A DNA stretch of 57,658 nucleotides, taken from the NCBI GenBank assembly GCA_038134525.1, contig JAYPVI010000016.1, positions 1-57,658 of the forward strand. The letters run 5' to 3'. Below, one piece after another: positions 1-8,273 of the stretch; positions within the stretch are counted from its first letter, which is position 1, and every line of letters starts with the position of its first letter. This stretch comes from GCA-002727735 sp038134525 (GTDB lineage: Bacteria > Bacteroidota > Bacteroidia > Flavobacteriales_D > Parvicellaceae). The notes beneath the pieces were generated by a model that saw only the letters and a program-made list of their open reading frames with translations, made no database searches and was not told the origin of the DNA. The translations under genes were made by a program, and so were the position numbers.

Positions 1-129
1 TTCAAAATTGATGTTTATAAAGTTTAATTTACAAAATCCATCTTACTACATGAAATATTTTATACGAATTGTAGGTTTTAATTGATTAAGTATCCAATAT
101 CTAGTTTAAATCTAATCTCAAAAAATCAT

Positions 130-137
130 TAACTTTG
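130..137 (+). promoter_or_regulatory. candidate -7 element TAACTTTG
   Basis: TAACTTTG matches the Bacteroidetes housekeeping -7 consensus TAnnTTTG and lies 20 nt upstream of the start codon at 157. I see no convincing TTTG at the -33 position, so this is a partial match only. Confidence 0.35.
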
Positions 138-156
138 TAACACAAAGTACTTCAAT

Positions 157-807
157 ATGAACAAAATTAACCCTAAAGAAGAGTTGGCCTCTATCAGAAA
201 TATGATGGAGAAGTCAAGTAAGTTTTCTAATCTGTCTGGTTTATCTGTTTTTTTTACAGGACTTCTAACCTTAATTGCTGCTAGTATAATATATTTTGAT
301 ATTGGTTTTTCTTACAGTGATGTAGAGATTTCTTACAGTCAATTGGTAAATAATGAAGGTTCAAAAGAAAATTTGGATCAAAAAATTAAACTTTTAATGG
401 TGATTGCCAGCGTGATTTTAATCATTTCATTGGTAATTCTTTATCTTACTGCATCTAGTAAAACGAAGAAAGAGGGGATCAAATTATTTAATCCTACCTT
501 CCAACGTACCATTAAATCGTTAATTGTTCCATTGCTTTCTGGTGGAGCATTTTCATTTTTTCTCATTCATCATCAGATGTATGGTTTAGTTGCACCTGCA
601 ACCTTAATATTTTATGGTTTAGGGCTAATTGCAGCGAGCAGAAATAGTTATGAAGAATTGGAAATTCTTGGTTACCTTGAATTAGTACTTGGTATTTTAG
701 CTTCCTATTTTATGGGTGCTGGGTTGCTATTCTGGGTTATTGGTTTTGGCCTGGGACATATTCTTTTCGGAGGGTATTTACATTTTAAATACGATAAAGC
801 TGAATGA
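157..807 (+). CDS. multi-pass membrane protein of unknown function
   Basis: I do not recognise the family. The 216-residue protein has a short charged N-terminus and then about five hydrophobic segments (near residues 27-48, 80-101, 120-135, 143-160 and 172-205), so it should sit in the inner membrane. There is no enzyme motif or lipobox. It overlaps the following winged-helix regulator gene by 4 nt (ATGA arrangement), so the two are translationally coupled. In Bacteroidetes such membrane-protein plus small winged-helix pairs are common, and the regulator probably controls its own pair; that part is inference. Confidence 0.75.
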   Translation: MNKINPKEELASIRNMMEKSSKFSNLSGLSVFFTGLLTLIAASIIYFDIGFSYSDVEISYSQLVNNEGSKENLDQKIKLLMVIASVILIISLVILYLTASSKTKKEGIKLFNPTFQRTIKSLIVPLLSGGAFSFFLIHHQMYGLVAPATLIFYGLGLIAASRNSYEELEILGYLELVLGILASYFMGAGLLFWVIGFGLGHILFGGYLHFKYDKAE

Positions 808-1094
808 AAGGCTTTAATCAGTTAAATAAAGCTTTTGAGTCCAGGGTTAGACTTGGATTAATGTCCATTTTAAGTGTGAATAGCTGGGTTAGTTATAAAG
901 AAATTAAGGACTTGCTTGAAGTAACTGATGGGAATTTAGCAAGCCATATTCAATCTTTAGAAAAGATGAATTATTTAGAAGTAAAAAAACAGTTCATTGG
1001 GAAGAAGCCTATGACTACCTATAAAGTTACCAAAATGGGAAAAGAAGCTTTTGAAAAACACATTGAGGGGTTAGAAAAACTTCTTCTTAAATAA
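804..1094 (+). CDS. winged-helix DNA-binding protein (transcriptional regulator)
   Basis: This is a 96-residue single-domain winged-helix protein of the small MarR/ArsR-like group (HTH_34 type). The recognition region falls around residues 31-55, where the pattern runs S-Y-K-E-I, L-L-E-V-T-D-G-N-L-A-S-H, then L-E-K-M-N-Y-L. It is followed by a basic wing (residues 60-72, rich in K and ending in T-T-Y) and a C-terminal helix suitable for dimerisation. It overlaps the upstream membrane-protein gene by 4 nt. The target operator is unknown; the most economical guess is the promoter region before 157. Confidence 0.85.
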   Translation: MKGFNQLNKAFESRVRLGLMSILSVNSWVSYKEIKDLLEVTDGNLASHIQSLEKMNYLEVKKQFIGKKPMTTYKVTKMGKEAFEKHIEGLEKLLLK

Positions 1095-1159
1095 ATTTGA
1101 TATTAGATAATTTTGTTCCTTTGATCAAATTCATTTTCTTAGCACTTAAAATTCAAAAC

Positions 1160-2059
1160 ATGAAATTCAATATTTTAAATTTATTTAGTATTACGATTCT
1201 ATCTTTTTTAGTTTCATGTGCCGGTTCAGAACCAAATGAAGCACAAGGAGAAGAAGCAATAGCTGAAGTAGAGGTCGAAGTTACCAATGATCCAATAGAT
1301 GATATTTTTTATCAAGTTCCTAGCCCAAATGATTTATTCAATGTGCTGAAAAATGCTGATATTTCCTACAACAAAGATATTTTGAACGATCTAAGTAAGG
1401 TAGAAACATTTAATTCTAAAAAGGCAAAAGCGTTAAATTTCGGTATTTATGCTGCTGATTTAGCCTATGTTTCCAGTTTAGGTCAAATTGGAGATGCATC
1501 TTCAATATTTGAAACTCTCCGTACACTTTCAAATGAATTGGAAATTGAAAATGCGATGAACGATGTTATCTATGCTAGAATCCAGGAAAACCTTGATGCA
1601 TCAAATCCAGATTCTTTATTTTCTCTTTCTAATGAAACCTATTACAAAGCCTATGCTTATTTAGATAACAACGATAGAGGAGATGTTCTTGGTATGATTG
1701 TAATTGGTGGTTGGATTGAAGGTTTAAATATCATTTTGAATTGTCAAAATTACAACGAAAGCTCTGAAGTTGTACAACGAATAGCTGATCAACGTCTAAC
1801 TCTTGAAAATTTATTGGTTTTCACATCTAGAATCCAAAACGAAGACTTAGATAATATTATTGCTGAATTGGCTCCTGTTGAAGAGTTGTTCAATGGTCTT
1901 GCTGTTTCAGAAGAATCAGATTTTAATTCTGAAGAAAGTGAAGATGGTGTTGTAGTATTTGGAGGAGGATCAACTGTATCTTTATCTGAAGATGATTTTA
2001 ACAACTTAAAATCTATTATAGCTGATATTAGGTCATCTATTGTAGATGGAACACTATAA
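1160..2059 (+). CDS. lipoprotein of unknown function, paralogue of the protein at 40316-41203
   Basis: The start is placed at ATG 1160, because from there the protein begins with a lipoprotein signal ending in the lipobox L-V-S-C; an upstream TTG (1097) would add 21 residues in front of the signal. The mature part starts with an acidic stretch rich in E and V. The body contains G-x-Y-x-x-D-L-A-Y and, further on, Y-L-x-x-N-D-x-x-D followed by G-G-W-I-E. The same landmarks in the same order occur in the lipoprotein at 40316-41203, so the two are paralogues. The next gene is a secreted protein that also has a counterpart beside that paralogue. No known family is recognised; location should be the periplasm-facing or outer membrane. 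Confidence 0.75.
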   Translation: MKFNILNLFSITILSFLVSCAGSEPNEAQGEEAIAEVEVEVTNDPIDDIFYQVPSPNDLFNVLKNADISYNKDILNDLSKVETFNSKKAKALNFGIYAADLAYVSSLGQIGDASSIFETLRTLSNELEIENAMNDVIYARIQENLDASNPDSLFSLSNETYYKAYAYLDNNDRGDVLGMIVIGGWIEGLNIILNCQNYNESSEVVQRIADQRLTLENLLVFTSRIQNEDLDNIIAELAPVEELFNGLAVSEESDFNSEESEDGVVVFGGGSTVSLSEDDFNNLKSIIADIRSSIVDGTL

Positions 2060-2075
2060 ATTTAATTTTAAAATA

Positions 2076-2687
2076 ATGAGAAATTTAATCATATTATTAT
2101 CTATTATTTTTTCTATCCCTGTTTGCTCCTTGGCTCAGAATCAGTCTGAATGCTATAATACAGTTACTTTTTGCCCAATAGGTAAGAGATTAGGGTTTAC
2201 TAGAAACATGCAAAGCTTTAGTGGGGCTTTTGAACAAGGTGACACTTCTGAGGTATCTATAGTTGTATACAAGAATATGGAATACAGAATATCAGTATGC
2301 TCTCCTTCTCATCCTGAACTAGAAGGTCAATTCCAATTTAAAATTGTAGAATACGTTACAAAAGGTACTTGGGTTGAAAAGCCAAAATTTAAAGATGAAA
2401 TTTACTACGATGAAGATGGTATGGAACAAACTAGAAAAGTTGAAGATGGTGTGGAGAAAAAAAGAGTTTATATCAAAGAGCCCGTAGTTAGATATGACAA
2501 TACAGAAGATGAAATGAGCCAAGATTTCATATTTCAATCTAGTCAAACAAGGAAACTCAGTATTAAAGTGTATGTACCTGACGATGGTGGTGGTGAAATG
2601 TCATCTGGATTGTCTGGTAGTAACTACGCCTGCGTTGGTTTGTTAGTCGAACATCAACCTGGAATCATAACAGGATTTAACAGATAA
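2076..2687 (+). CDS. secreted protein of unknown function, second member of a duplicated two-gene cassette
   Basis: The start is set at ATG 2076, where a normal signal peptide begins (M-R-N-L-I-I-L-L ... S-L-A-Q), instead of ATG 2046, which lies inside the upstream lipoprotein gene. The mature protein is about 180 residues and contains several cysteines. The section around N-M-E-Y-R-I-S-V-C resembles G-I-N-Y-R-I-A-T-S in the protein at 39882-40319, and both end with a Y/G-C-A-x-x-x-V motif followed by a short tail. It also has an acidic and charged insert (D-E-I-Y-Y-D-E-D region) that the other copy lacks. Function is unknown. A terminator follows directly, so the cassette ends here. Confidence 0.7.
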   Translation: MRNLIILLSIIFSIPVCSLAQNQSECYNTVTFCPIGKRLGFTRNMQSFSGAFEQGDTSEVSIVVYKNMEYRISVCSPSHPELEGQFQFKIVEYVTKGTWVEKPKFKDEIYYDEDGMEQTRKVEDGVEKKRVYIKEPVVRYDNTEDEMSQDFIFQSSQTRKLSIKVYVPDDGGGEMSSGLSGSNYACVGLLVEHQPGIITGFNR

Positions 2688-2692
2688 TTTTC

Positions 2693-2718
2693 AAACCCTC
2701 TTATGAGGGTTTTTTTTT
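2693..2718 (+). terminator. rho-independent terminator
   Basis: AAACCCTC and GAGGGTTT form a perfect 8-bp stem with a TTAT loop, followed by a run of T. It closes the lipoprotein/secreted-protein cassette and separates it from nrnA. Confidence 0.85.
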
Positions 2719-2721
2719 GAT

Positions 2722-3705
2722 ATGAAAAATATATTAACATCAAGTTCATACGTTTTAATAATTTCTCATCAAGGCCCTGATGGAGATTCAATTGGGTCAA
2801 GTGTTGCATTAGCTAGATATCTAAAAAAAATAAATATTAAATGTCATATCATATTTCCAGATCCTTTTCCATCTTATTATGATTGGTTGTTAAAAGAGGA
2901 AGAATTTTCTGAAGTCAATTCTGATTTACACACATTATCTTCATTATTTGATAAAGCAGATTTAGTTTGTTGTTTGGATTTTAATCACCTAAATCGTTGT
3001 GGTGAAGTGCTCCGCAATTATATTCAAGAAGGAAAAATAGACACTTTTGTCATTGATCACCATACTTACCCAGAGCATTTTAGTACCTATGAATTTATTG
3101 ATTCAGCTGCTTCATCTACTTGTGAATTGATATATCGTTTAATACAAGAAAATAATGATAATCATCTTATAGATGAGTCTATCTCAGAAGCAATTTATAC
3201 AGGTTTGGTAACAGATACAGGTTCATTTAGATTTTCATCTACTTCATCTTACACCCATCAAGTTGCTTCTAATTTGATGTTGACCGGTTTTGATCATTCA
3301 TTAATACAACAAAGAATAAGTGATCAAAATAGTATATCAAGACTTCATTTATTGGGCTATTCACTACAAAAAATTGTGGTGAATACAGAATTATCCATAG
3401 CTTATTTACTGCTTACAGCAGATGAATTACAATCATTTGATTTTAAAAAGGGTGATACTGAGGGGTTCGTTAATTATGCTCTTTCTATTAAAGGTGTTGA
3501 GGTTGCTGTTTTTATTAGAGAAGATAAATCCATTTTTAAATTTTCATTTCGTTCTAAAGGAAAAATAAAAGTGAATGATTTTGCAAAAAAATATTATAAT
3601 GGCGGAGGTCACGAAAATGCAGCTGGAGGATCAATTCATCTTATGGATTCAGAAAAGCTATCTTTAGAGTTAATTGAAAATTTTAAGAAATATTGTCAAG
3701 ATTAG
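2722..3705 (+). CDS. nrnA: DHH-family phosphoesterase, NrnA-type nanoRNase / pAp phosphatase
   Basis: This 327-residue cytoplasmic enzyme has the DHH/DHHA1 layout. The N-terminal part contains S-H-Q-G-P-D-G-D-S-I-G-S, the DHH motif is V-I-D-H-H near residue 112-116, and the C-terminal DHHA1 part carries G-G-G-H-E-N-A-A-G-G. In this family the metal-dependent phosphoesterase degrades 2-5 nt RNA and dephosphorylates 3'-phosphoadenosine 5'-phosphate. Length fits the family. It overlaps the downstream FKBP-like lipoprotein gene by 13 nt. A DHH phosphoesterase next to the gliding-type FKBP lipoprotein is a known arrangement in flavobacteria. Confidence 0.9.
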   Translation: MKNILTSSSYVLIISHQGPDGDSIGSSVALARYLKKINIKCHIIFPDPFPSYYDWLLKEEEFSEVNSDLHTLSSLFDKADLVCCLDFNHLNRCGEVLRNYIQEGKIDTFVIDHHTYPEHFSTYEFIDSAASSTCELIYRLIQENNDNHLIDESISEAIYTGLVTDTGSFRFSSTSSYTHQVASNLMLTGFDHSLIQQRISDQNSISRLHLLGYSLQKIVVNTELSIAYLLLTADELQSFDFKKGDTEGFVNYALSIKGVEVAVFIREDKSIFKFSFRSKGKIKVNDFAKKYYNGGGHENAAGGSIHLMDSEKLSLELIENFKKYCQD

Positions 3706-4241
3706 TCACAATAACTTATAGTTCTTTTGTTATTTTCTTTTTGTTTTCTTGTAGGCAAGCAGAATCAAATCCATTTATGGTTCAAAAACCAGAAAAGCTG
3801 GATAAAGAAACCTCAATTTCTTTAAATAAATATTGGATTCAAGATGAACATTTTCAAATTAAACAATATTGTGAGAGACAAGGTTGGAAAATGAGTACAA
3901 CACCATCCGGACTTAATTATATGATTATTAACTCCTTGAATAATAAGCAAAAATCACCTACAGTAGGTGATGAAGTTTTACTTTCTTATGATATTCGACT
4001 CCTTGATCCTTATCAAACAAGTTGTTATCATTCCGATTCTAATGGATTGGCTCGTTTTAAGGTTGAACAGTCTCTTGTCGAGTCAGGTTTGCATGAGGTT
4101 GTTACTTACTTAGGAGTTGGTGATAGTGCATTAGTTGTTTTGCCTCATTATTTAGCACACGGAATTGCCGGTGATAAACAAAAAATACCCCCTCTGTCTC
4201 CTGTGTTGTATTTTATAAAACTAGTAGATGTCAAAACTTAG
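3693..4241 (+). CDS. FKBP-type peptidyl-prolyl isomerase lipoprotein, GldI-like
   Basis: The gene starts at a TTG inside the end of nrnA; from there a lipoprotein signal runs to the lipobox L-F-S-C (Cys20). The mature domain resembles FKBP-type prolyl isomerases: G-D-E-V-L-L-S-Y-D-I near residue 91, G-V-G-D-S-A-L-V-V-L near residue 142, and the closing I-P-P-L-S-P-V-L-Y-F-I-K-L-V-D-V. In Flavobacterium the FKBP lipoprotein GldI is required for gliding, and lies beside a DHH phosphoesterase, as here. Whether this copy or the next is the true GldI equivalent cannot be decided by eye. It overlaps the next gene by 14 nt. Confidence 0.8.
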   Translation: MSRLVTITYSSFVIFFLFSCRQAESNPFMVQKPEKLDKETSISLNKYWIQDEHFQIKQYCERQGWKMSTTPSGLNYMIINSLNNKQKSPTVGDEVLLSYDIRLLDPYQTSCYHSDSNGLARFKVEQSLVESGLHEVVTYLGVGDSALVVLPHYLAHGIAGDKQKIPPLSPVLYFIKLVDVKT

Positions 4242-5109
4242 TTTCCTAGGAGTAATTTTTTATTTGTTAAGTTGCAGTAGCGATTATAAAGACAACTATA
4301 TCCTTTTAAATGAAAACTTCCCTATTCGTTTTTATGAAGTATCTGATTGCGATCAATTAGATTCAAAAACGTATTTAAATTTAAATATAGTCGCCAAATC
4401 AAATAATAAGGTTGTATTTTCATCAGAATTTCAAGGATTAGAATCTATTAATACATTTTATTTTGATACTTTATTAAATTCTAACCTTGCTTCATTATTT
4501 AAAAAATTATGTGTAGGCGATAGTGTTTCTTTTATGCTAAAGTCTAGTGATTTTTATACTTGTTTTTTTCAAAAAGATACGAGTGTATTATTCAATTCAA
4601 TATCTAATATGGATTCTTTGCATATTAATATGAAAGTTGTTTCCTCACATGACGCTCTGAATCAAAATGAATTTGAGAATGAACTTATAAAAAGGGCAAA
4701 GGAAAAAGAAGTTTTAATTATTAATAAAACACAAGAAGATTGGAAAAAGAAGTTTTTGGATATTTTTTATTTTGATAATTTATTTGCTGTAAAAGTAGGG
4801 CAGTTAAGTAATGATCAATTCCAAAACACGGATACTTCAAGTCAATTTATTGCGCTTAAATATGCAATTACGGACTTAAATGACAGATTGATATACCAAA
4901 CTAGTGCAAATTCATTGGAATACTATGATAAATCATTAAACGATCAATTACTTGAAGGGTTTAAGATTCTAGTCAATGAGTATAATATGGGAGATTCAGT
5001 TGTTGCTATTGTACCTTCAAAAATGGCTTTTGGAAATAGAGGGTCATTTACAAATAAAATACCTCCATTCACTCCATTAAAGATTTATTTAAAAATAGTT
5101 CAGAAATGA
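4228..5109 (+). CDS. second FKBP-like lipoprotein, probably two FKBP-type domains
   Basis: A short lipoprotein signal ends in L-L-S-C-S (Cys16). The 293-residue protein appears to contain two FKBP-like halves. The first (about residues 30-130) keeps only the G-D-S-V-S-F-M pattern. The second (about residues 185-293) keeps G-D-S-V-V-A-I-V-P, A-F-G-N-R-G and the terminal I-P-P-F-T-P-L-K-I-Y-L-K-I-V. It may act as a periplasmic folding factor together with the preceding protein. It is translationally coupled to that gene by overlap, and its 3' end overlaps the convergent SiaC-like gene by 10 nt. Confidence 0.7.
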   Translation: MSKLSFLGVIFYLLSCSSDYKDNYILLNENFPIRFYEVSDCDQLDSKTYLNLNIVAKSNNKVVFSSEFQGLESINTFYFDTLLNSNLASLFKKLCVGDSVSFMLKSSDFYTCFFQKDTSVLFNSISNMDSLHINMKVVSSHDALNQNEFENELIKRAKEKEVLIINKTQEDWKKKFLDIFYFDNLFAVKVGQLSNDQFQNTDTSSQFIALKYAITDLNDRLIYQTSANSLEYYDKSLNDQLLEGFKILVNEYNMGDSVVAIVPSKMAFGNRGSFTNKIPPFTPLKIYLKIVQK

Positions 5110-5498
5110 TCGAAATTAAATTCGTCTATTTCAACAAAATTTAAGTCTACATCAAGATTAGATGAGATAAGAACTCCTTCGTCTTTCAAGTCCGGATCTT
5201 CTCTTTCGTAGTGCCAGTTTAAATTGACTTGGTGTCCATCTTTAATTAATGATTCTGCAATTTTAAGTACTTCAAAAATCATTTTGGAAGAAGTGGTGTT
5301 AAAATACTCTAGTTTAAAATTGATTTCGGTTGTCTGAGCTGGGTTTTTACTGTATTTATGCATCCACTCAAAAACTGGTGTGAATATTTCCTTAGCGTTT
5401 TCTGGTAATGATCTTCCCTGAAATTCCAAAACACCATTTGGATCAAGTATAATATTTGGACTTTTTACGTCTCCTTTATGTGTAAAATGATCTAGCAT
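5100..5498 (-). CDS. siaC: SiaC-family regulatory phosphoprotein (DUF1987)
   Basis: The 132-residue cytoplasmic protein matches the SiaC/DUF1987 family: an N-terminal beta-rich part with V-L-E-F-Q-G-R-S-L-P-E-N, then F-x-P-V-F-E-W-M, the E-I-N-F-K-L-E-Y-F-N-T-S-S-K strand-loop, and an L-N-W-H-Y-E-x-E-D motif. In Pseudomonas SiaC is phosphorylated by the kinase SiaB and dephosphorylated by the phosphatase SiaA and feeds into cyclic-di-GMP control. Neither partner is visible nearby, so the protein is an orphan here. It converges with the FKBP-like gene and is only 11 nt upstream of the methylase-like gene's stop. Confidence 0.8.
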   Translation of the reverse strand: MLDHFTHKGDVKSPNIILDPNGVLEFQGRSLPENAKEIFTPVFEWMHKYSKNPAQTTEINFKLEYFNTTSSKMIFEVLKIAESLIKDGHQVNLNWHYEREDPDLKDEGVLISSNLDVDLNFVEIDEFNFDHF

Positions 5499-5509
5499 TT
5501 TTTTTATGA

Positions 5510-6244
5510 TTATTCAAATATAAAAATTGTTGGCTGTTTTTTAAGGTTTATTTCAACATCTTTCATTTCGTGTATTTTCTTCATTACGATTTTTTCACAT
5601 TTTCCGTTTATATCCGTAGCAACACAAAGCCTTTTGTGTTTAGGTAATTTATTTAATAAAATTTGTAAAAGTTTTGTGTTTCTGTAAGGGGTTTCGATAA
5701 ATATATGTGCTCCAGGAATTTTAATAAGTTGATTAATTTTTTTAATAATTTCATTTTCTTTAATAGGTAAATAACCATGAAAAGAAAATTGTTGACCATT
5801 AAGGCCGCTAGCCATTAAAGCCATGATAATGGATGATGGCCCGATAAGAGGAATCACCCTGAAGTTATTCTGGTGTGCACGTTTGCAAATTTCTTGACCA
5901 GGATCAGCTATGCCAGGGCATCCTGATTCACTCATAACTCCAATATTTTCTCCTTTTTTTAATATGGATGTGATATTATCTAATTCTTTTTCCGTTGTTT
6001 TTTTATTGAGTTCAATAAATTCAATTTTATCTATGTTTATTTCCTTGTTTATTTTCTTTAGAAATCTTCTTGCTGTTCGAATGTTTTCAACAGCAAAACA
6101 GCTTAGTTGATTAATAATATCGATATTAATCTGAGGATTTGAATTGTGATCGAACTCATCAAGTGCAGTAATTGGTAAAGGGATCAAGTAAACACTTCCC
6201 TTTTTAGTCAACTTGTTTTTATGTTCTCTATTATCTTCTGACAT
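5510..6244 (-). CDS. SAM-dependent methyltransferase, tetrapyrrole-methylase fold (RsmI-like)
   Basis: The 244-residue protein has the tetrapyrrole/corrin methylase fold seen in RsmI, which methylates the 2'-OH of 16S rRNA C1402. Visible landmarks are G-S-V-Y-L-I-P-L-P-I near residue 16, S-E-S-G-C-P-G-I-A-D-P-G near residue 106, I-G-P-S-S-I-I-M-A-L-M-A-S-G-L-N-G-Q-Q-F near residue 140, and F-I-E-T-P-Y-R-N near residue 183. Bacteroidetes often carry a divergent paralogue of this type beside dnaA, so the substrate is uncertain. Its start overlaps the phosphatase gene by 37 nt, pointing to one dnaA-phosphatase-methylase operon. Confidence 0.8.
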   Translation of the reverse strand: MSEDNREHKNKLTKKGSVYLIPLPITALDEFDHNSNPQINIDIINQLSCFAVENIRTARRFLKKINKEINIDKIEFIELNKKTTEKELDNITSILKKGENIGVMSESGCPGIADPGQEICKRAHQNNFRVIPLIGPSSIIMALMASGLNGQQFSFHGYLPIKENEIIKKINQLIKIPGAHIFIETPYRNTKLLQILLNKLPKHKRLCVATDINGKCEKIVMKKIHEMKDVEINLKKQPTIFIFE

Positions 6245-6672
6245 GCTTTGTCTAGTAGTCTATATACATGTTCAAATCCTTGTTCGCCACCGTAATAAGG
6301 GTCAGGCACTGAAAGGCTTTCTAGTTTTTCTAATTGCTTAAGAATGAGATTTACTTTTTCGCTATCTTCTTTTGATGATGCTAGTCTTAATACATCTGTT
6401 AAATTGGATTTGTCCATAACGAAAATTTGATCGAAATCATTAAAATCACGAGTATTAAATTGCCTTGCTCTTTGTTTGCTGATATCAATTCCATGCTTTT
6501 TTGCTACTGCAATACTTCTTGGATCTGGAGGAGAACCAACATGCCAATTTCCAGTTCCAGCAGAATCAACTATAATGGGTAGATTTTCTTTGTAGGCTTT
6601 GTGTGATAATATACCATGCGCCAGGGGAGATCTACAAATGTTTCCCAAACAAACCATTAAAATCCTAGACAT
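6208..6672 (-). CDS. low-molecular-weight protein-tyrosine phosphatase
   Basis: The protein begins with the catalytic P-loop V-C-L-G-N-I-C-R-S-P (C-x5-R; nucleophile Cys8, Arg14) and ends with the general-acid motif D-P-Y-Y-G near residue 120. The 154-residue length is normal for the family. The cytoplasmic enzyme removes phosphate from phosphotyrosine; the substrate is unknown, though relatives act on bacterial tyrosine kinases in polysaccharide export. It lies 10 nt downstream of dnaA and overlaps the methylase-like gene. Confidence 0.92.
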   Translation of the reverse strand: MSRILMVCLGNICRSPLAHGILSHKAYKENLPIIVDSAGTGNWHVGSPPDPRSIAVAKKHGIDISKQRARQFNTRDFNDFDQIFVMDKSNLTDVLRLASSKEDSEKVNLILKQLEKLESLSVPDPYYGGEQGFEHVYRLLDKACQKIIENIKTS

Positions 6673-6682
6673 GCTGTTCAGA

Positions 6683-8113
6683 TTATTGAACGCTTAGCTT
6701 TTTTTCTAAATCTACAAGATAAGTTCTAAAGTGTTTGTCAGTCTCCGCTAAGTTATTAACCGTTCTACAAGCGTGAAGGACAGTTGCATGATCTTTGCCT
6801 CCGCAATGCATTCCGATATTAGCCAATGAAGACTTGGTCATTTTTTTGGAAAAATACATAGCTATTTGTCTAGCTTGAACCACCTCTCTTTTTCTAGTTT
6901 TAGATTTCATTAATTCAATTGGTAAATCAAAATAATCACAAACAACTTTTTGAATATATTCTATGGAAACCTCTCTAGCAGTATTCTTAACAAATTTATC
7001 AATCATCTGTTTTGCCAAATCCAATGTAATGGATTTTTTATTGAGTGATGATTGTGCGATAAGTGATATCAAAGCACCTTCTAACTCACGAATATTATTA
7101 GATATACTGTAGGCTAAGTATTCTACAACTTCACTAGGTAGTTCAATACCATCAGCATACATTTTTTTATGCAGTATTGCAATTCTTGTTTCTAAATCAG
7201 CCATTTGTAGATCTGCTGATAATCCCCACTTAAACCTGGAAAGGAGTCTTTGTTCCATTCCTTGCATTTCTACAGGTGCTTTATCCGAAGTTAAAACTAG
7301 TTGTTTTCCAGTTTGATGTAAGTGGTTGAATATGTGGAAGAAAACATCCTGAGTTTTTTCTTTTCCGGAAAAAAACTGAACATCATCAATAATCAGTACA
7401 TCAATCATTTGGTAAAAATGAATGAAATCATTAGTTGAATTATTTTTAACAGAATCAATAAATTGATGCGTGAATTTCTCGGACGAAACGTATAAAACCG
7501 TTTTATTTGGTAATCTGTTCTTTATTGCAATCCCAATGGCGTGGGCTAAGTGTGTCTTGCCTAAGCCAACTCCACCATAAATAAGCAATGGATTGAATGC
7601 TGTACCACCAGGTTTCTCAGCAACAGCAAAACCAGCAGATCTTGCTAATCTGTTGCAATCACCTTCAACAAAGTTTTCAAATGAGTAATTTGGATTAAGG
7701 TTTGAATCTACATTAACTTTTCTAAGTCCAGGAATAATAAATGGATTTCTGATCGCATTATTACCAATATCAAGCGGCATTGTCACTTGTGGATTTCGAA
7801 TGGCTTTTTTTTCGGTAGTAGGTATTTTAATAGTGTATGGGTTTTTATTCCCAGAATTATTTTCCATTACAATACTGTATTCTAGTTTTGCATCAGGACC
7901 AATTTCCTTTCTTATTGTTTTTTTCAATAAATCAATGTAATGCTCCTCTAGCCACTCATAAAAAAATTGAGATGGTACTTGTATTGTTAGGATATTGCTT
8001 TTGAGTTTAATAGGTTTGATTGGTTCAAACCATGTCTTGTAAGCTTGGATTGATACGTTATCTTTTATAACATTTAGGCAGTTGTTCCAAATTACTTCAA
8101 AAGATTTGCTCAT
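6683..8113 (-). CDS. dnaA: chromosomal replication initiator protein DnaA
   Basis: Full-length DnaA (476 residues). Domain I occupies about residues 1-85 (W-N-N-C-L, Y-K-T-W-F-E-P-I). A short linker follows. The AAA+ domain starts with Y-S-F-E-N-F-V-E-G and has the Walker A G-G-V-G-L-G-K-T-H-L-A-H-A and Walker B V-L-I-I-D-D-V-Q-F. Domain IV ends the protein with the DnaA-box-binding signature containing G-G-K-D-H-A-T-V-L-H-A. It binds TTATCCACA boxes and opens the origin. It leads an operon with the phosphatase and methylase genes, and a perfect DnaA box lies 70 nt upstream of its start, suggesting autoregulation. Confidence 0.97.
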   Translation of the reverse strand: MSKSFEVIWNNCLNVIKDNVSIQAYKTWFEPIKPIKLKSNILTIQVPSQFFYEWLEEHYIDLLKKTIRKEIGPDAKLEYSIVMENNSGNKNPYTIKIPTTEKKAIRNPQVTMPLDIGNNAIRNPFIIPGLRKVNVDSNLNPNYSFENFVEGDCNRLARSAGFAVAEKPGGTAFNPLLIYGGVGLGKTHLAHAIGIAIKNRLPNKTVLYVSSEKFTHQFIDSVKNNSTNDFIHFYQMIDVLIIDDVQFFSGKEKTQDVFFHIFNHLHQTGKQLVLTSDKAPVEMQGMEQRLLSRFKWGLSADLQMADLETRIAILHKKMYADGIELPSEVVEYLAYSISNNIRELEGALISLIAQSSLNKKSITLDLAKQMIDKFVKNTAREVSIEYIQKVVCDYFDLPIELMKSKTRKREVVQARQIAMYFSKKMTKSSLANIGMHCGGKDHATVLHACRTVNNLAETDKHFRTYLVDLEKKLSVQ

Positions 8114-8182
8114 TTAAAAAAAAGTTTAAAAATTAATTTAAAAGGGGCGATTATCCTTATGGTTAAGCAAGTTAAACATTAG

Positions 8183-8191
8183 TGTGGATAA
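8183..8191 (-). promoter_or_regulatory. perfect DnaA box in the dnaA upstream region
   Basis: TGTGGATAA here is the reverse complement of the consensus DnaA box TTATCCACA. A weaker match, TTATCCTTA, lies at 8151-8159. The 160-nt intergenic region (8114-8273) is otherwise very A/T-rich. One perfect and one imperfect box suit dnaA autoregulation better than a full origin. Confidence 0.75.
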
Positions 8192-8273
8192 CGAAGCAAA
8201 TATTTTAATAAAAAAGTTAAAAAAAAAACGTTTTAACTATTGTTTTTGTAAAAAAAAATACTTGTACAAAACG

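Noticed and set aside
8114..8273. Chromosomal origin (oriC) upstream of dnaA
   Set aside because: There is only one perfect and one imperfect DnaA box in 160 bp; autoregulation explains this equally well. Strand-composition skew could not be computed.
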